Counted from the first letter of the stretch, positions 20,982 to 29,352 are shown. The stretch is DNA of 64,000 bases from Streptomyces sp. NBC_00433 (GCA_036015235.1 CP107926.1:8104001-8168000), one strand, 5' to 3'. Numbers and translations are program-made. Notes: a model not told the origin generated them from the letters alone.

Positions 20982-21296
20982 TCATCTTTCCCGGATTCTC
21001 TGCCGCCACCACGCTTCGGCATGCCACGGGCTGATGGACGCGGCCCCGGGGTCGGGCAGGGTGCGACGAAGGAACTCCGCGTCCAGCGGGGTGACGATCT
21101 TGCGGAGCCCTGCCCGGCGCGCGGGCGGCAGTCGTCGGAGTGCTTGTTCGAGGATGTCCCGTGGCCCTGCTGGATCGCAGCAGGGGCAGTCGGCCCAAGG
21201 CAGAGGAAGCGTCACTGCGGGCCGGCCATCGCTGAGCACGGATGGCGCTGGGCGGTTTACGCGCCATCGGCCTTTCTGGTCTGCGTCATGGCGCAC
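20982..21296 (-). CDS. Conserved-looking hypothetical protein, possibly N-terminally truncated
   Basis: A 104-residue reading with protein-like composition: LPLPWADCPCCDPAGPRDIL, a helical LEQALRRLPPARRAGLRKIV, then PLDAEFLRRTLPDP and a Trp-rich end EAWWRQRIRER. The pattern recalls short hypothetical proteins of Streptomyces integrative elements, but I cannot name a family. The GTG start has only a weak ribosome site, so the N-terminus may be lost. It lies inside the tRNA-fragment-bounded segment with vapBC. Confidence 0.5.
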   Translation of the reverse strand: MRHDADQKGRWRVNRPAPSVLSDGRPAVTLPLPWADCPCCDPAGPRDILEQALRRLPPARRAGLRKIVTPLDAEFLRRTLPDPGAASISPWHAEAWWRQRIRER

Positions 21297-21362
21297 ATCA
21301 TGCCAGGCCCCCGGAAACCTCGTCAGCGTTGAGGCAGGGATGCCTCAACGAGGTTGCTGGGG

Positions 21363-21785
21363 TCAGGTGGTGGCTGCCTCGTACGTCTCGATCGTGCAGC
21401 GGGCCGCTCCGCTGCGTTCGATCCTGGCGTCGCTGGTGACGAGCGGTACGCCGAAGCTTTCGGCGAGGGCTACGTAGTGTGCGTCGTAGGCGGAGAGGTT
21501 GTTCGAGAGGTCGCGTACCCGCTGCCACAGCACCAGCGTCGGGTGCAGGTCGAGAGCGAGGGCCTGGTAGTCGGTGATCGCCTTGGCGGCTTCCTTCTCC
21601 GTGATCTTCGGCTTGCCGCCGCGCCGACCGCGCGCCAGTCCGAAGACGGCCGACGTGATCTCGTAGTCGAGCAGACTCGGCGCGGCAAGAGTGTCGGCGC
21701 GACCCACCCGCTCGCGGATCGCGGTTCCGGTCGTGCCGTGGTCGAGGAGGAAGTGCACAAGGCTGGAGCAGTCAATGACGATCAA
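21363..21785 (-). CDS. vapC: VapC-type PIN-domain toxin
   Basis: A 140-residue PIN-domain ribonuclease. Acidic residues in the expected order are D5 (VIDCSSLVHFLL), E42 (SLLDYEITSAVFG), and the late aspartates in YDAHYVALAESFGVPLVTSD, giving a complete metal-binding site. The TTG start at 21785 overlaps the antitoxin stop by four bases (TTGA), coupling translation. Such toxins cleave tRNA or rRNA when unopposed. Confidence 0.92.
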   Translation of the reverse strand: MIVIDCSSLVHFLLDHGTTGTAIRERVGRADTLAAPSLLDYEITSAVFGLARGRRGGKPKITEKEAAKAITDYQALALDLHPTLVLWQRVRDLSNNLSAYDAHYVALAESFGVPLVTSDARIERSGAARCTIETYEAATT

Positions 21786-22012
21786 CGTCGTTCACGCCCG
21801 TCCTCGATGGCGCTGAGGATGTCGGTCGTGCTGAGCGCGGTGCGGGTTTCACGCTCCAGGCGTGCCGCCATCTCCGCGAGAGTGGGCCTGGCGGCTTCCC
21901 GGGACAGGAGCTCCAGGGCGTACGCCTGGAGGGACTTGCCCGCCTGCGCGGCGCGTACCTTCAAAGCGTTGACTGTGTCGTCCGGGACGTCCCGGATGGT
22001 GATCGCGGTCAT
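21782..22012 (-). CDS. vapB: VapB/FitA-like ribbon-helix-helix antitoxin
   Basis: A 76-residue antitoxin: the ribbon-helix-helix domain is ITIRDVPDDTVNALKVRAAQ and GKSLQAYALELLSREA, followed by a flexible toxin-binding tail with ERETRTALSTTDILSAIED. It is the first gene of the pair and should repress its own promoter. The leader just upstream is unusually AT-rich for this window (ATTCATTTTAGCATCA), suggesting acquired DNA. Confidence 0.92.
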   Translation of the reverse strand: MTAITIRDVPDDTVNALKVRAAQAGKSLQAYALELLSREAARPTLAEMAARLERETRTALSTTDILSAIEDGRERR

Positions 22013-22190
22013 GCATTCATTTTAGCATCAGTGCAGGCAATGTGCAGGCGCACTTGAGTTGCGGAGCACGGATTCAGCACACATGGGGCTGGAAAGCCGT
22101 CCCAACCAGTGGCATGAGGTGAACGTTGTTTGCGCTGTTCAGGGGAACGTTCGCTGCATTTCCACAGGTCAGCCGCCCGCCCCGAGGGAT

Positions 22191-22233
22191 CTTGTAAAGC
22201 GTAGGTCGTCGGTTCGAACCCGACAGGAGGCTC
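22191..22233 (+). other. tRNA-Thr 3' fragment, att-like copy 2
   Basis: The same 43-nt tRNA-Thr 3' part as at 20806-20848, same orientation, with one change (acceptor AGGAGGCTC instead of AGGGGGCTC). It is followed by CA, giving an encoded-looking CCA. Again no 5' tRNA half precedes it. The two copies are direct repeats bracketing 1.34 kb that contains the hypothetical gene and vapBC. Confidence 0.8.
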
Positions 22234-22729
22234 CATGGTGAACCCCAGGGTAAGCGTTTGACCTGGCATTTTTCCCTTCTCTTGGCCATGGGGAGGCCTC
22301 CAGTGGACCCCTTTTGACCTACGCATTGTGATGCGTCCGGCGCGGGCTGACCCAGGGGAGGCACTGGTTGGGCCCGTGGGCGCTCACGGGCCTCTGAACA
22401 GGGCTTTCGCGGCACAGTGCTGTGCCTGACGGCCGGGCGGGCAGCGGGCGAACGGGCAAGGGGAGCGCGAGGGGAGCGCATCAGGACAGTGCGGGTGCGG
22501 CGGGCGTCCCTGTGCAGGGAGGTCGTCGGCGGTCGTGAACGGTTCTCGTGAAGGCGGGTGGGGGACGCGGTCTGCGCCCCGGACCGGTTGTTGCGCGTGC
22601 CGGGCGCCTCCGGGGGCGGGAGCGAGGAAGGAATCTTCGATCGTGGACTTTGTGCCGGGTCCACAAGGGGTGGCCCTGGGGAGCGGCCGATGAGGGCGGC
22701 GCGCTGGTGCCGGTGTTCCCCTCAGGCGA
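22234..22729. other. Gap without a convincing gene
   Basis: About 500 bp between the second tRNA fragment and the next minus-strand gene. Several frames are open, but their translations are Arg/Pro-rich or are the well-known artefacts of reading through tRNA 3' ends. No hairpin or operator stood out. Confidence 0.5.
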
Positions 22730-23899
22730 TCAGCGGGCTGTCAGGCCGGCGTCGGTGAAACGTCGCATCAGCGAGGGCTTGCCGCGGTGCTGGTCGCGTA
22801 GGGGCTGCAGGCGCCGGGCGAACTCCTCGGGGGTGCCCGCCCGGTCGTGGACCTCGCGGAGATCCTTCAGGAGGGCGACTGCGGCGTCGTACGGGCCGGG
22901 CTGCTTCTGCCCGATCAGGTGGACGATGTCCTGCCAGGCCTGCTCGGCGTTCTCGGCCAGGCGGTCCAGCTGGTCCTCCCTGGCCCGCTGTTCGGCTCGG
23001 AGGGCCTGGGCGCGGGCCCGTTGCTGCTGCTGCGTGTGCTCGCTGCGTACTTCGTGGGCGGCGTCGAGGAGCTCTGCGGCTGAGCGGCGTGGGGCGGCGG
23101 TGGAGGGTTCGGATGTGCCCTGGGATGCGGTGCGGTGGCGGGCCAGCAGCGCGGGGCCCGGTTGTGGGGATGTGCCCAGGGCGGCGTCCAGCAGCATGGC
23201 GTCCTTCTCGCGTTGCGGCAGGGCGCGGATCCACGCGGCGAGTGCGTCTTTGCCGACCGCCTGGGAAGGGGCGGCACAACTGGCCCGCGCGGCTGCGGTG
23301 AGCAGGTGCGGGTCGAGGTGCAGGAAGTCCGCCAGGGCCTGTTGCGAGCCGGTGAGCTGGGCCAGACCGGCGGGTACGGGCGGCTCCATGGCGGAGGTGT
23401 ACTCGTCTTCGTCGACGCCTTCCTGCAATTCCCAGCGGGTGAGCGCGGAAAGCCAGGCCAGATAGAGGGGACGCAGGTCGCCCGCGGCGAGTTCGGTACG
23501 CAGGGCGGTAAATGAGGCCAGGGTGAAGGAGGTGTCGAACTCCCACTCGCTGTCGTCCTCGGCCGAGTAGCCGAAGTCGAGGATCAGGTGCCCGTTCCTG
23601 GTCCAGCAGGTGAAGGCGTCTTCCGCGCAATACGGTTCGGCGCTGCGGGCGGGCAGCAGCGTGGTGGGCAGGCGCAGCATGAGGCGACGCGAGCCCCAGT
23701 TGGCAAAATACAGATGTGCGTCGTACAGCTGCTCCATCAGCTTGCGGCCGTCACCGCGGAAGTCGCCGTAGTGGTATTCGTTGACGAAGTGCGTCGTGCT
23801 GATCCTGGCCCGGCTCGACAGGGCCCGTACCTGCTGGAGCTCGTCCGTGGTCAACGGTCGGTCAACGGCCTGGAACTCGTAGTACTGGTACTCGCTCAC
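22730..23899 (-). CDS. Conserved hypothetical protein (SEYQYYEF family)
   Basis: A 389-residue cytosolic protein. The start GTG at 23899 gives the N-terminus SEYQYYEFQAVDRPLTTDEL, recognisable from a widespread uncharacterised bacterial family. NEYHYGDFRGD and YFANWGSRRLMLRLP complete its conserved core (residues 1-110). The C-terminal third is a charged Gln/Arg/Glu coiled-coil stretch (HTQQQQRARAQALRAEQRAR). Relatives often sit beside SWIM zinc-finger genes, but none is visible here. Function is unknown. A wHTH remnant lies immediately upstream on the same strand. Confidence 0.72.
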   Translation of the reverse strand: MSEYQYYEFQAVDRPLTTDELQQVRALSSRARISTTHFVNEYHYGDFRGDGRKLMEQLYDAHLYFANWGSRRLMLRLPTTLLPARSAEPYCAEDAFTCWTRNGHLILDFGYSAEDDSEWEFDTSFTLASFTALRTELAAGDLRPLYLAWLSALTRWELQEGVDEDEYTSAMEPPVPAGLAQLTGSQQALADFLHLDPHLLTAAARASCAAPSQAVGKDALAAWIRALPQREKDAMLLDAALGTSPQPGPALLARHRTASQGTSEPSTAAPRRSAAELLDAAHEVRSEHTQQQQRARAQALRAEQRAREDQLDRLAENAEQAWQDIVHLIGQKQPGPYDAAVALLKDLREVHDRAGTPEEFARRLQPLRDQHRGKPSLMRRFTDAGLTAR

Positions 23900-24106
23900 G
23901 GCCGCGCAGCTTACCGCCGAGTGCTGCCGCTCGTGCCACGGAGACATGGCGTTGCTTCCCCTACGGCACGGAGGGTTCGGCGGGGCCATCGGACGTGGAC
24001 CGGCACTCGGGGCGGGAGGTCGGGTGGGGAACAACGCACCGGCGTCCTTCGTCGAGCTTTGCGGGCCGGTGCCGGACCGCGCCGCGCGCCGCAGCGGGAC
24101 GGCACG

Positions 24107-24352
24107 TCAGCGGGTACGGACTACTCGGCGGGGCGCCGGTAAGTGGTCGGTCGTCCTCTGTCCGAGTTGCTCCACCAGGCCCCGGCTGCGCAGGTCGCGG
24201 AGGACCTTGCGGATGTCGGGAGCAGTGAGCTCCAGTGACTTCTGCAGTTCGGCCGCGCTCTGGGGGGCGGCTGCGAGCGCGTCGTAGACGCGCAGCGCGG
24301 TTTCGTTCAGCCCGAAGGTCGCGTGGCGGGTGCCGCTGCGCGCTGCAGACCG
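24107..24352 (-). pseudogene. Winged-helix DNA-binding fragment without a start codon
   Basis: The frame open from 24352 to a TGA at 24107 encodes TFGLNETALRVYDALAAAPQ, then SAAELQKSLELTAPDIRKVL and RDLRSRGLVEQLGQR, a clean winged-helix domain. An in-frame TGA precedes it and no ATG/GTG/TTG with a ribosome site is present, so this is the C-terminal part of a lost regulator. It contains a TTA codon, rare in Streptomyces genes. Confidence 0.6.
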
Positions 24353-24523
24353 TCATCGCACCCCCCCGGGGAGGGAGTGCACCCCCGGCGACCGGCGCAG
24401 GTTACCTCTTTAGTGAGCACTCAGAAATCTATGGTGGCTGGAGTAGACATTGGGCGGTGGAATGGTTATGGTTTCTCTCGTAGTCGAGATCAGCAAGGTC
24501 CGGCAGACACGAACTGCCGGGCA

Positions 24524-24886
24524 GCAGTACACGCAAGTGCAGTACGCAGGACGGTGCGGTGGTGGAGTTCCGAAGCCAGAGTGGTTGCCTGACGGCGACG
24601 GGGCTGACGACCGGACCGGGTGGCCCGCGGTGATCAGGGGCTGCCATGAGCAGGATCGCAGTTCAGGCAAGTTGCAGTACCTGTAAGTGCAGTGCGCAGT
24701 ACCCAGCAGTGAGTTCAGTGAGCAGTACCTCGGTGAAGGCGTCGGCTGCGGGCGCGCGTACCGGGAGGTTCGGCAGTGGGGTTCTAAGCCAGAGCAGACG
24801 CAGGACGGGCGACGGGGCTGGCTGCCGAAGGGTGGCGCTTACTTGAGGCCATCAGCAGTTCGCATCACTGGCAGTACCAGCAGTAC
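24524..24886 (+). repeat. Cluster of seven GCAGTAC heptamers
   Basis: Exact copies of GCAGTAC begin at 24524, 24539, 24674, 24696, 24722, 24871 and 24880, all on the plus strand, with several one-base variants (GCAGTTC, GCAGTGC) between. Spacings are 9, 15, 22 and 26 bp within groups. The whole stretch 24353-25133 has no convincing gene, and two parts of it (about 24530-24620 and 24750-24830) look like diverged duplicates sharing AAGCCAGAG and CGACGGGGCTG. It could be an iteron-like array or a regulator-binding cluster. Confidence 0.8.
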
Positions 24887-25133
24887 GCAACACGAGCAGC
24901 AGGCAGTTCACGTTTGGCAGGTAGTTGATCAGAGGGAAGAACGGAGGAGCCCAAGCGCCATCGGGATCGCCCGGGCGGAATACCTTTGAGCCCGGGTACC
25001 GCAGGACATCGTTAGCGAGGTGGTCTCCGGTCAAGCAACCGCGATCCCCGCACACGCCGGTACCCCCTTCGGCGGTGCGGACACAGTAGGCCGGCGCAGT
25101 TCTAGGGCCGGCAGATGGTGTAGTAGTTCCTTC

Positions 25134-25165
25134 GGGGCCTTGGTGCCGTACGGCACCAAGGCCCC
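25134..25165. promoter_or_regulatory. Perfect 32-bp palindrome in the MerR gene leader
   Basis: GGGGCCTTGGTGCC, the self-complementary GTAC and the exact reverse complement form a 16-bp-arm perfect palindrome ending 26 bp before the MerR ATG. It can act as a dyad operator or as an RNA hairpin next to the ribosome site. MerR proteins bind dyads, so autoregulation is plausible. Confidence 0.8.
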
Positions 25166-25191
25166 TCACACGTGTTCCACAGAGAGGTGAG

Positions 25192-25524
25192 ATGACAGCA
25201 GGCGACTCGTACAACCGGCTCGAAGACGACGACTACCCCGCCTACACCATGGGCCGGGCCGCCGAACTGCTCGGCACCACCCAGAACTTCCTGCGCGCCA
25301 TCGGCGAAGCCCGCCTGATCACCCCGCTGCGCTCCGCCGGCGGACACCGCCGCTACTCCCGCTACCAGTTGCGTATCGCCGCCCGCGCCCGCGAACTCGT
25401 CGACCAGGGCGTTTCGATAGAGGCGGCCTGCCGCATCGTCATCCTCGAAGACCAACTCGAAGAAGCCCAGCGCATCAACGAGGAACTGCGCGGCGCCGCG
25501 TTCAAGGACCGCGCCACCGCTTGA
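25192..25524 (+). CDS. MerR-family regulator, short form
   Basis: A 110-residue protein consisting of a MerR winged-helix domain (YTMGRAAELLGTTQNFLRAI, then PLRSAGGHRRYSRYQLRIAA) and a C-terminal helix (RIVILEDQLEEAQRINEELR) that would form the dimer coiled coil. No effector-binding domain follows, as in BldC-like or HspR-like proteins. The ATG at 25192 follows GAGAGGTGAG. A large palindrome lies in its leader. Confidence 0.88.
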   Translation: MTAGDSYNRLEDDDYPAYTMGRAAELLGTTQNFLRAIGEARLITPLRSAGGHRRYSRYQLRIAARARELVDQGVSIEAACRIVILEDQLEEAQRINEELRGAAFKDRATA

Positions 25525-25546
25525 CCGGCTTTTCTTCCCTGGCTAG

Positions 25547-25577
25547 TTGCTGCGTTATGCGTAGTTTCTCATATTAT
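25547..25577 (+). promoter_or_regulatory. Possible promoter for a leaderless PAQR transcript
   Basis: TTGCTG at 25547-25552 and TATTAT at 25572-25577, spaced 19 bp, stand out in an AT-rich patch. The start expected 6-7 nt after the -10 box coincides with the ATG at 25584, which has no ribosome site. A leaderless mRNA would explain this. Confidence 0.45.
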
Positions 25578-25583
25578 GTGCGC

Positions 25584-26387
25584 ATGATCGCCGAAGATGC
25601 CCAGCCACCGGTCCGGGGGCGGGAGCCCCAATACCGCTCCGGCCACGCGCACGACGCCCTCCGCGCCCCGGCAGGTGATCCGCCTGCCGGCGCGACCGGT
25701 GAGCCGGTCCCCGACCGGGCCGCTGCCGGCCCGGAAACCGGGGCGGCGCGGGCGGCGGCCGTGGTGAAGCCGCGATTGCGCGGCTGGCTGCATGCCGGGA
25801 TGTTCCCCCTCGCTCTGGCCGGCGGCATCGTCCTGATCGCGCTTTCGCGTTCGGCGGCGGCGATGGCGGCCTGCTCGGTGTACGCGGTCTCGGCCTGCCT
25901 GCTGTTCGGTACGAGCGCGGTGTACCACCGCGGCAACTGGGGCCCGCGTGGGGAGGGGGTCCTGCGCCGCCTGGACCACGCGAACATCTTCCTGATCATC
26001 GCCGGCACGTACACGCCCCTGGCGGTACTGCTGCTGCCCGGACGCCAGCAGGTGGTGCTGCTGTCCCTGGTGTGGTCCGGGGCCGTGGCCGGCATCGCCT
26101 TCCGGATCTGGTGGATCCGGGCGCCGCGCTGGCTGTACACCTTGTGCTACATCGCCCTGGGCTGGGCTGCGGTGTTCTACCTGCCCGCATTCGCACGCGC
26201 CGGCGGCCCCGCAGCCGTCGTCCTGGTCATCGCCGGCGGCCTCCTCTACACCGCGGGCGCCGTGGTGTACGGCCTGAAGCGCCCCGACCCCTGGCCGCGC
26301 TGGTTCGGCTTCCACGAGGTCTTCCACGCCCTCACTCTCGCCGCCTTCACCGCCCACTACACCGCCATCGCCCTGGCAGCCACCTGA
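25584..26387 (+). CDS. Hemolysin III / PAQR family membrane protein
   Basis: A 267-residue protein with a polar N-terminal tail of about 70 residues and seven transmembrane helices. The family motifs are present: FGTSAVYHRGNWG (SxxxH), LDHANIFLIIAGTYTPLAV (DH in the second motif) and FHEVFHALTLAAF (HxxxH), which form the zinc site. Bacterial members influence membrane fluidity homeostasis (TrhA-like). The upstream TTG at 25521 is possible but overlaps MerR and has no ribosome site. Confidence 0.9.
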   Translation: MIAEDAQPPVRGREPQYRSGHAHDALRAPAGDPPAGATGEPVPDRAAAGPETGAARAAAVVKPRLRGWLHAGMFPLALAGGIVLIALSRSAAAMAACSVYAVSACLLFGTSAVYHRGNWGPRGEGVLRRLDHANIFLIIAGTYTPLAVLLLPGRQQVVLLSLVWSGAVAGIAFRIWWIRAPRWLYTLCYIALGWAAVFYLPAFARAGGPAAVVLVIAGGLLYTAGAVVYGLKRPDPWPRWFGFHEVFHALTLAAFTAHYTAIALAAT

Positions 26388-26541
26388 CCGGCGTCCGGGC
26401 GTTCTCCAGCGCAGGGCCTGTGCGGGTCGGCTGGCGCGGGGCCCGGATACGGCCTGGGGTCCTGCGCTAGACCATGATGTCCGGCAGCGTGACAGGCACC
26501 GTGTTGGTGCCCTGAGCGTCATCGAGCAGTGGGGAGTCGCC

Positions 26542-27858
26542 GTGACCGCAGCGGAGCCGAACGGGGACGGCGCAGGGGCCGCTCGTCCCGGCGGAGACGG
26601 GATGCGCCCGGATTCGGCGTTGTCGCTGGCGGGGGTCCTGGGGGCGGCGGAGGCAGCGGCGCCGGTGGAGTCCCTCGACGTGGTGGCGCGGATGCTCAAG
26701 GAACATCTCGGGGCGGCGTCGGTGTCCTTCCTGATCACCGACTTCACCGGCAGTTCGGTGGTGCGGCTGGGCACTGCGGGAAGCGTGGACACGGGTGAGC
26801 CGGCCCGGCGCATCACGCTGCGGGGCACCGTCTACGACGACGTGATCCGCACCCAGCAGCCGGCCATCGAGGACAGCGGCCGGGGGACGTATACCCGGGT
26901 CGTGGCCCCGGTGACCAACCGCGGCGACGCCATCGGACTCCTGGAACTGTTCCTGCCCGCGACGCCGGGTGCGGAGGTGCTGCGGGAGATCGGTGAGAGT
27001 GCGCACGCGCTGGCCTACATCGTCATCGCGAACCGGTCCTTCACCGACGTGTACCAGTGGGGGCGGCGCACCAGCCCGCTGAGCCTGGCCGCGGAGATCC
27101 AGCACCGGCTGCTCCCGGCGTCGCTGGCGTGCGAGGCGGCGCAGTTCGCGGTCGCCGGGGCGCTGGAGCCCGCCGACCTCGTCGGGGGTGACACCTTCGA
27201 CTACGTGATCGACCGGGACGCCGTCCAGCTGTCCGTCACCGACGCCATGGGCCACGACGTCCAGGCAGCGCTCCTGGCCACCCTCGTGGTCGGTGCGTTG
27301 CGCCGGGCACGGCGGGCGGGCGGAAGCCTCCTTGAGCAAGCAGATGAAGCCGATCGGGCGATGCGGGACCACGGCCGCGAAGGCTATGTCACCGGTCAGC
27401 TGCTGCGGATCAGCCTGCTCGACGGCAGAGCCGAGTTCGTCAACGCCGGGCACCCTTGGCCGCTGCTGCTGCGGAACGGGGAAGTGCGGCAGATCGTCCC
27501 GAAGGTCGATATGCCGTTCGGCGTCCGGATTCCACACTCCTACCGGGTGCAGTCGCTCGACCTGAGGCCGGGGGATCGGCTGGTGATGCTGACGGACGGC
27601 ATGTTGGAACGCAACGCCAAGAGCCTGGACCTGCCGGACCTGATCGCCGGAACCCGCGCGCTGCACCCCCGCGAAGCCGCCCGCGCCCTCATCGGGGCGA
27701 TCGTCGACGCCGGCGATGGTCACCTGGAGGACGACGCGACCGTCATGTGCCTTGACTGGCACGGCACCGGCCACTCCCAGCGGGACGCCGACACCGGCGC
27801 CGACCTCACCGACGCCTCACAACCGCTGGACACGGGACGGACCGCTCCCGGGCGCTGA
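26542..27858 (+). CDS. GAF-SpoIIE (PP2C-type) serine phosphatase
   Basis: A 438-residue cytosolic phosphatase. A GAF-like sensor spans about 30-170. The SpoIIE/PP2C domain covers about 190-410 with GGDTFDYV, LSVTDAMGHDVQAA, FVNAGHPWPLLL and RLVMLTDGMLE, which carry the manganese-binding aspartates. Such enzymes dephosphorylate anti-anti-sigma factors (RsbV/SpoIIAA type) and so release sigma factors of the SigB/SigF group. The usual DAMGHG has Asp for the last Gly. The GTG at 26542 follows GGGGAG. Confidence 0.9.
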   Translation: MTAAEPNGDGAGAARPGGDGMRPDSALSLAGVLGAAEAAAPVESLDVVARMLKEHLGAASVSFLITDFTGSSVVRLGTAGSVDTGEPARRITLRGTVYDDVIRTQQPAIEDSGRGTYTRVVAPVTNRGDAIGLLELFLPATPGAEVLREIGESAHALAYIVIANRSFTDVYQWGRRTSPLSLAAEIQHRLLPASLACEAAQFAVAGALEPADLVGGDTFDYVIDRDAVQLSVTDAMGHDVQAALLATLVVGALRRARRAGGSLLEQADEADRAMRDHGREGYVTGQLLRISLLDGRAEFVNAGHPWPLLLRNGEVRQIVPKVDMPFGVRIPHSYRVQSLDLRPGDRLVMLTDGMLERNAKSLDLPDLIAGTRALHPREAARALIGAIVDAGDGHLEDDATVMCLDWHGTGHSQRDADTGADLTDASQPLDTGRTAPGR

Positions 27859-27978
27859 CCTGGGGCGCACCCGGCGCGGCACGGCCGGAGTGTGGGCGCT
27901 GGAAGGGCCGGTCGCCTGCTGGCAGGACAGGGGTGGGGTGCGCTCTGTAGTCATGGGGCGGCCAGAAGGCTGCTCACA

Positions 27979-28794
27979 TCACGAGAGAGCCGCCCGTTCG
28001 AGTAGATCCTGCTCCGTCAGCGCGGCGAGTGCGTCCAGGAACGCGACGGCGAAGCTCCCTGGCCCGGCGACCTGTTGTGCGGCCACTTCGGCGGCGACCT
28101 TGTAGACGGTGACGGCTGCCACCGTCGTGGCGAGCCGGTCTTCGTCGATCGCCGCGAAGGCGGACATCACCGCGGCCAGCGCGCCGCCGGCACCCCCGGC
28201 CACCTGGGCCAGCAAGGCGTCCCCGTTGGCGATGCGCGCGTCGCGCGTCCCGTCGGTGACGAAGTCCACGGGTCCGGAGACGGCGACCACGCCGCTGGTC
28301 CGGCGGGCGAGTGTGCGCGCCGTCTCCTCTGCGGCCTGGAGGGTCTCGGCGGAGTCATCCGCGCCCTGTGCGCCGGCGCTGTCACCCGCGACCGCGATGA
28401 TCTCCTCCGGTGTGCCCCGGATCACCGTGGGCCGCAGCTCCACGAGCTGGTGTGCCAGCGCGGTGCGTACCGGCAGCGGGCCGATCGTGAACGCGTCGAG
28501 GACCCACGGCGTACCGGCGGAAGCGGCCGCCTGGGCCGCTTCGGCCATGGCGGTCCGCTGTTCCGCGTGCGGCGTCGCGAGGTTGATCACGACAGCGGAG
28601 GCGATCCCTGCGAACGGTCCGGCCTCGTCCGGAACATCGACCATGGCCGGTGTGGCGCCCAGCGCGTACAGGACGTTCGCGGTGAAGTCGGTGACCACCG
28701 TGTTGGTCAGGCACTGGACAAGAGGGGCGCGGGTCCTCACCTGCGCGAGGGCCTGCGGGACGAATGCGGCGAGTTCGGCAGGGGTCGTGTACAT
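27979..28794 (-). CDS. thiM: Hydroxyethylthiazole kinase with altered catalytic loop
   Basis: A 271-residue ThiM, which phosphorylates 4-methyl-5-(2-hydroxyethyl)thiazole for thiamine salvage. Family segments are PLVQCLTNTVVTDFTANVLY at residues 24-43, GTPEEIIAVAG and VSGPVDFVTDG. The anion-hole/catalytic segment normally G-T-G-C is here AGGAGGALAAVM, so the usual cysteine is replaced by glycine; activity may be altered. No thiamine riboswitch is seen upstream. It lies between the SpoIIE phosphatase (convergent) and a quinone oxidoreductase (divergent). Confidence 0.88.
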   Translation of the reverse strand: MYTTPAELAAFVPQALAQVRTRAPLVQCLTNTVVTDFTANVLYALGATPAMVDVPDEAGPFAGIASAVVINLATPHAEQRTAMAEAAQAAASAGTPWVLDAFTIGPLPVRTALAHQLVELRPTVIRGTPEEIIAVAGDSAGAQGADDSAETLQAAEETARTLARRTSGVVAVSGPVDFVTDGTRDARIANGDALLAQVAGGAGGALAAVMSAFAAIDEDRLATTVAAVTVYKVAAEVAAQQVAGPGSFAVAFLDALAALTEQDLLERAALS

Positions 28795-29352
28795 AAAGGG
28801 TCGCTTCCGGGAGACAAGGGGAACCCGCCGCGCAGGCAGGACGGCCCACCGGCGAGCAGTGGATCAGGCTCGGGCCGGCGCAGCCGGAGCGGCGCGTGGC
28901 GCACAGAACATCAGGAACGGTAACCGAACAGTCGCAGCATGCAGTGGAAGCGGGTCATGGTGTCGGCGGGGAAGCGGCGATCGCATCGGGGGAAGCTGAC
29001 GGGGACTGATCATCAACAGTTCCCGCTCTGGCCGGGAGACGGGGGAGCTGACCAACAGGTCCATTACCGGCAGGCCGCTGATGTTGGCGATGGGTGCGGG
29101 GTGACGGGACTGGGGGAGCGTCCCCAAACGTATCCGTCGGGCTCGCTGGTCGGAGCCTTCCCTCCTCCCGGATGACCGGGCGACACGGCAGGCATTCGCG
29201 TTCTGCTGCTGTCGGCGACGGCTGGGAGGTGGTCCGGGTGGATGGGCTGCTTGGCCCGTACGGTCGAGATCATGTCGTGGCAGGAGTCATGACTGCTCGC
29301 AGGGGGCATCGGTGTTCTCGACTGTTCCAGCGCAGCTCCTGAAGGCAGGCCC
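28795..29352. other. Divergent intergenic region, no gene seen
   Basis: A 558-bp stretch between thiM and the oxidoreductase gene. It contains promoters for both in principle, but no clear -10/-35 pair, palindrome or riboswitch fold could be identified by eye. Open frames here lack ribosome sites. Confidence 0.5.

Noticed and set aside
22009-22326. ORF with PVGFEPTTYALQ-like translation across the tRNA fragment
   Set aside because: This string is a common artefact of translating the antisense of a tRNA 3' end.
28795-28930. Possible thiamine (TPP) riboswitch before thiM
   Set aside because: A CCTGATC string is present on the coding strand, but the CUGAGA and GGGGUGC elements and the paired arms are missing.
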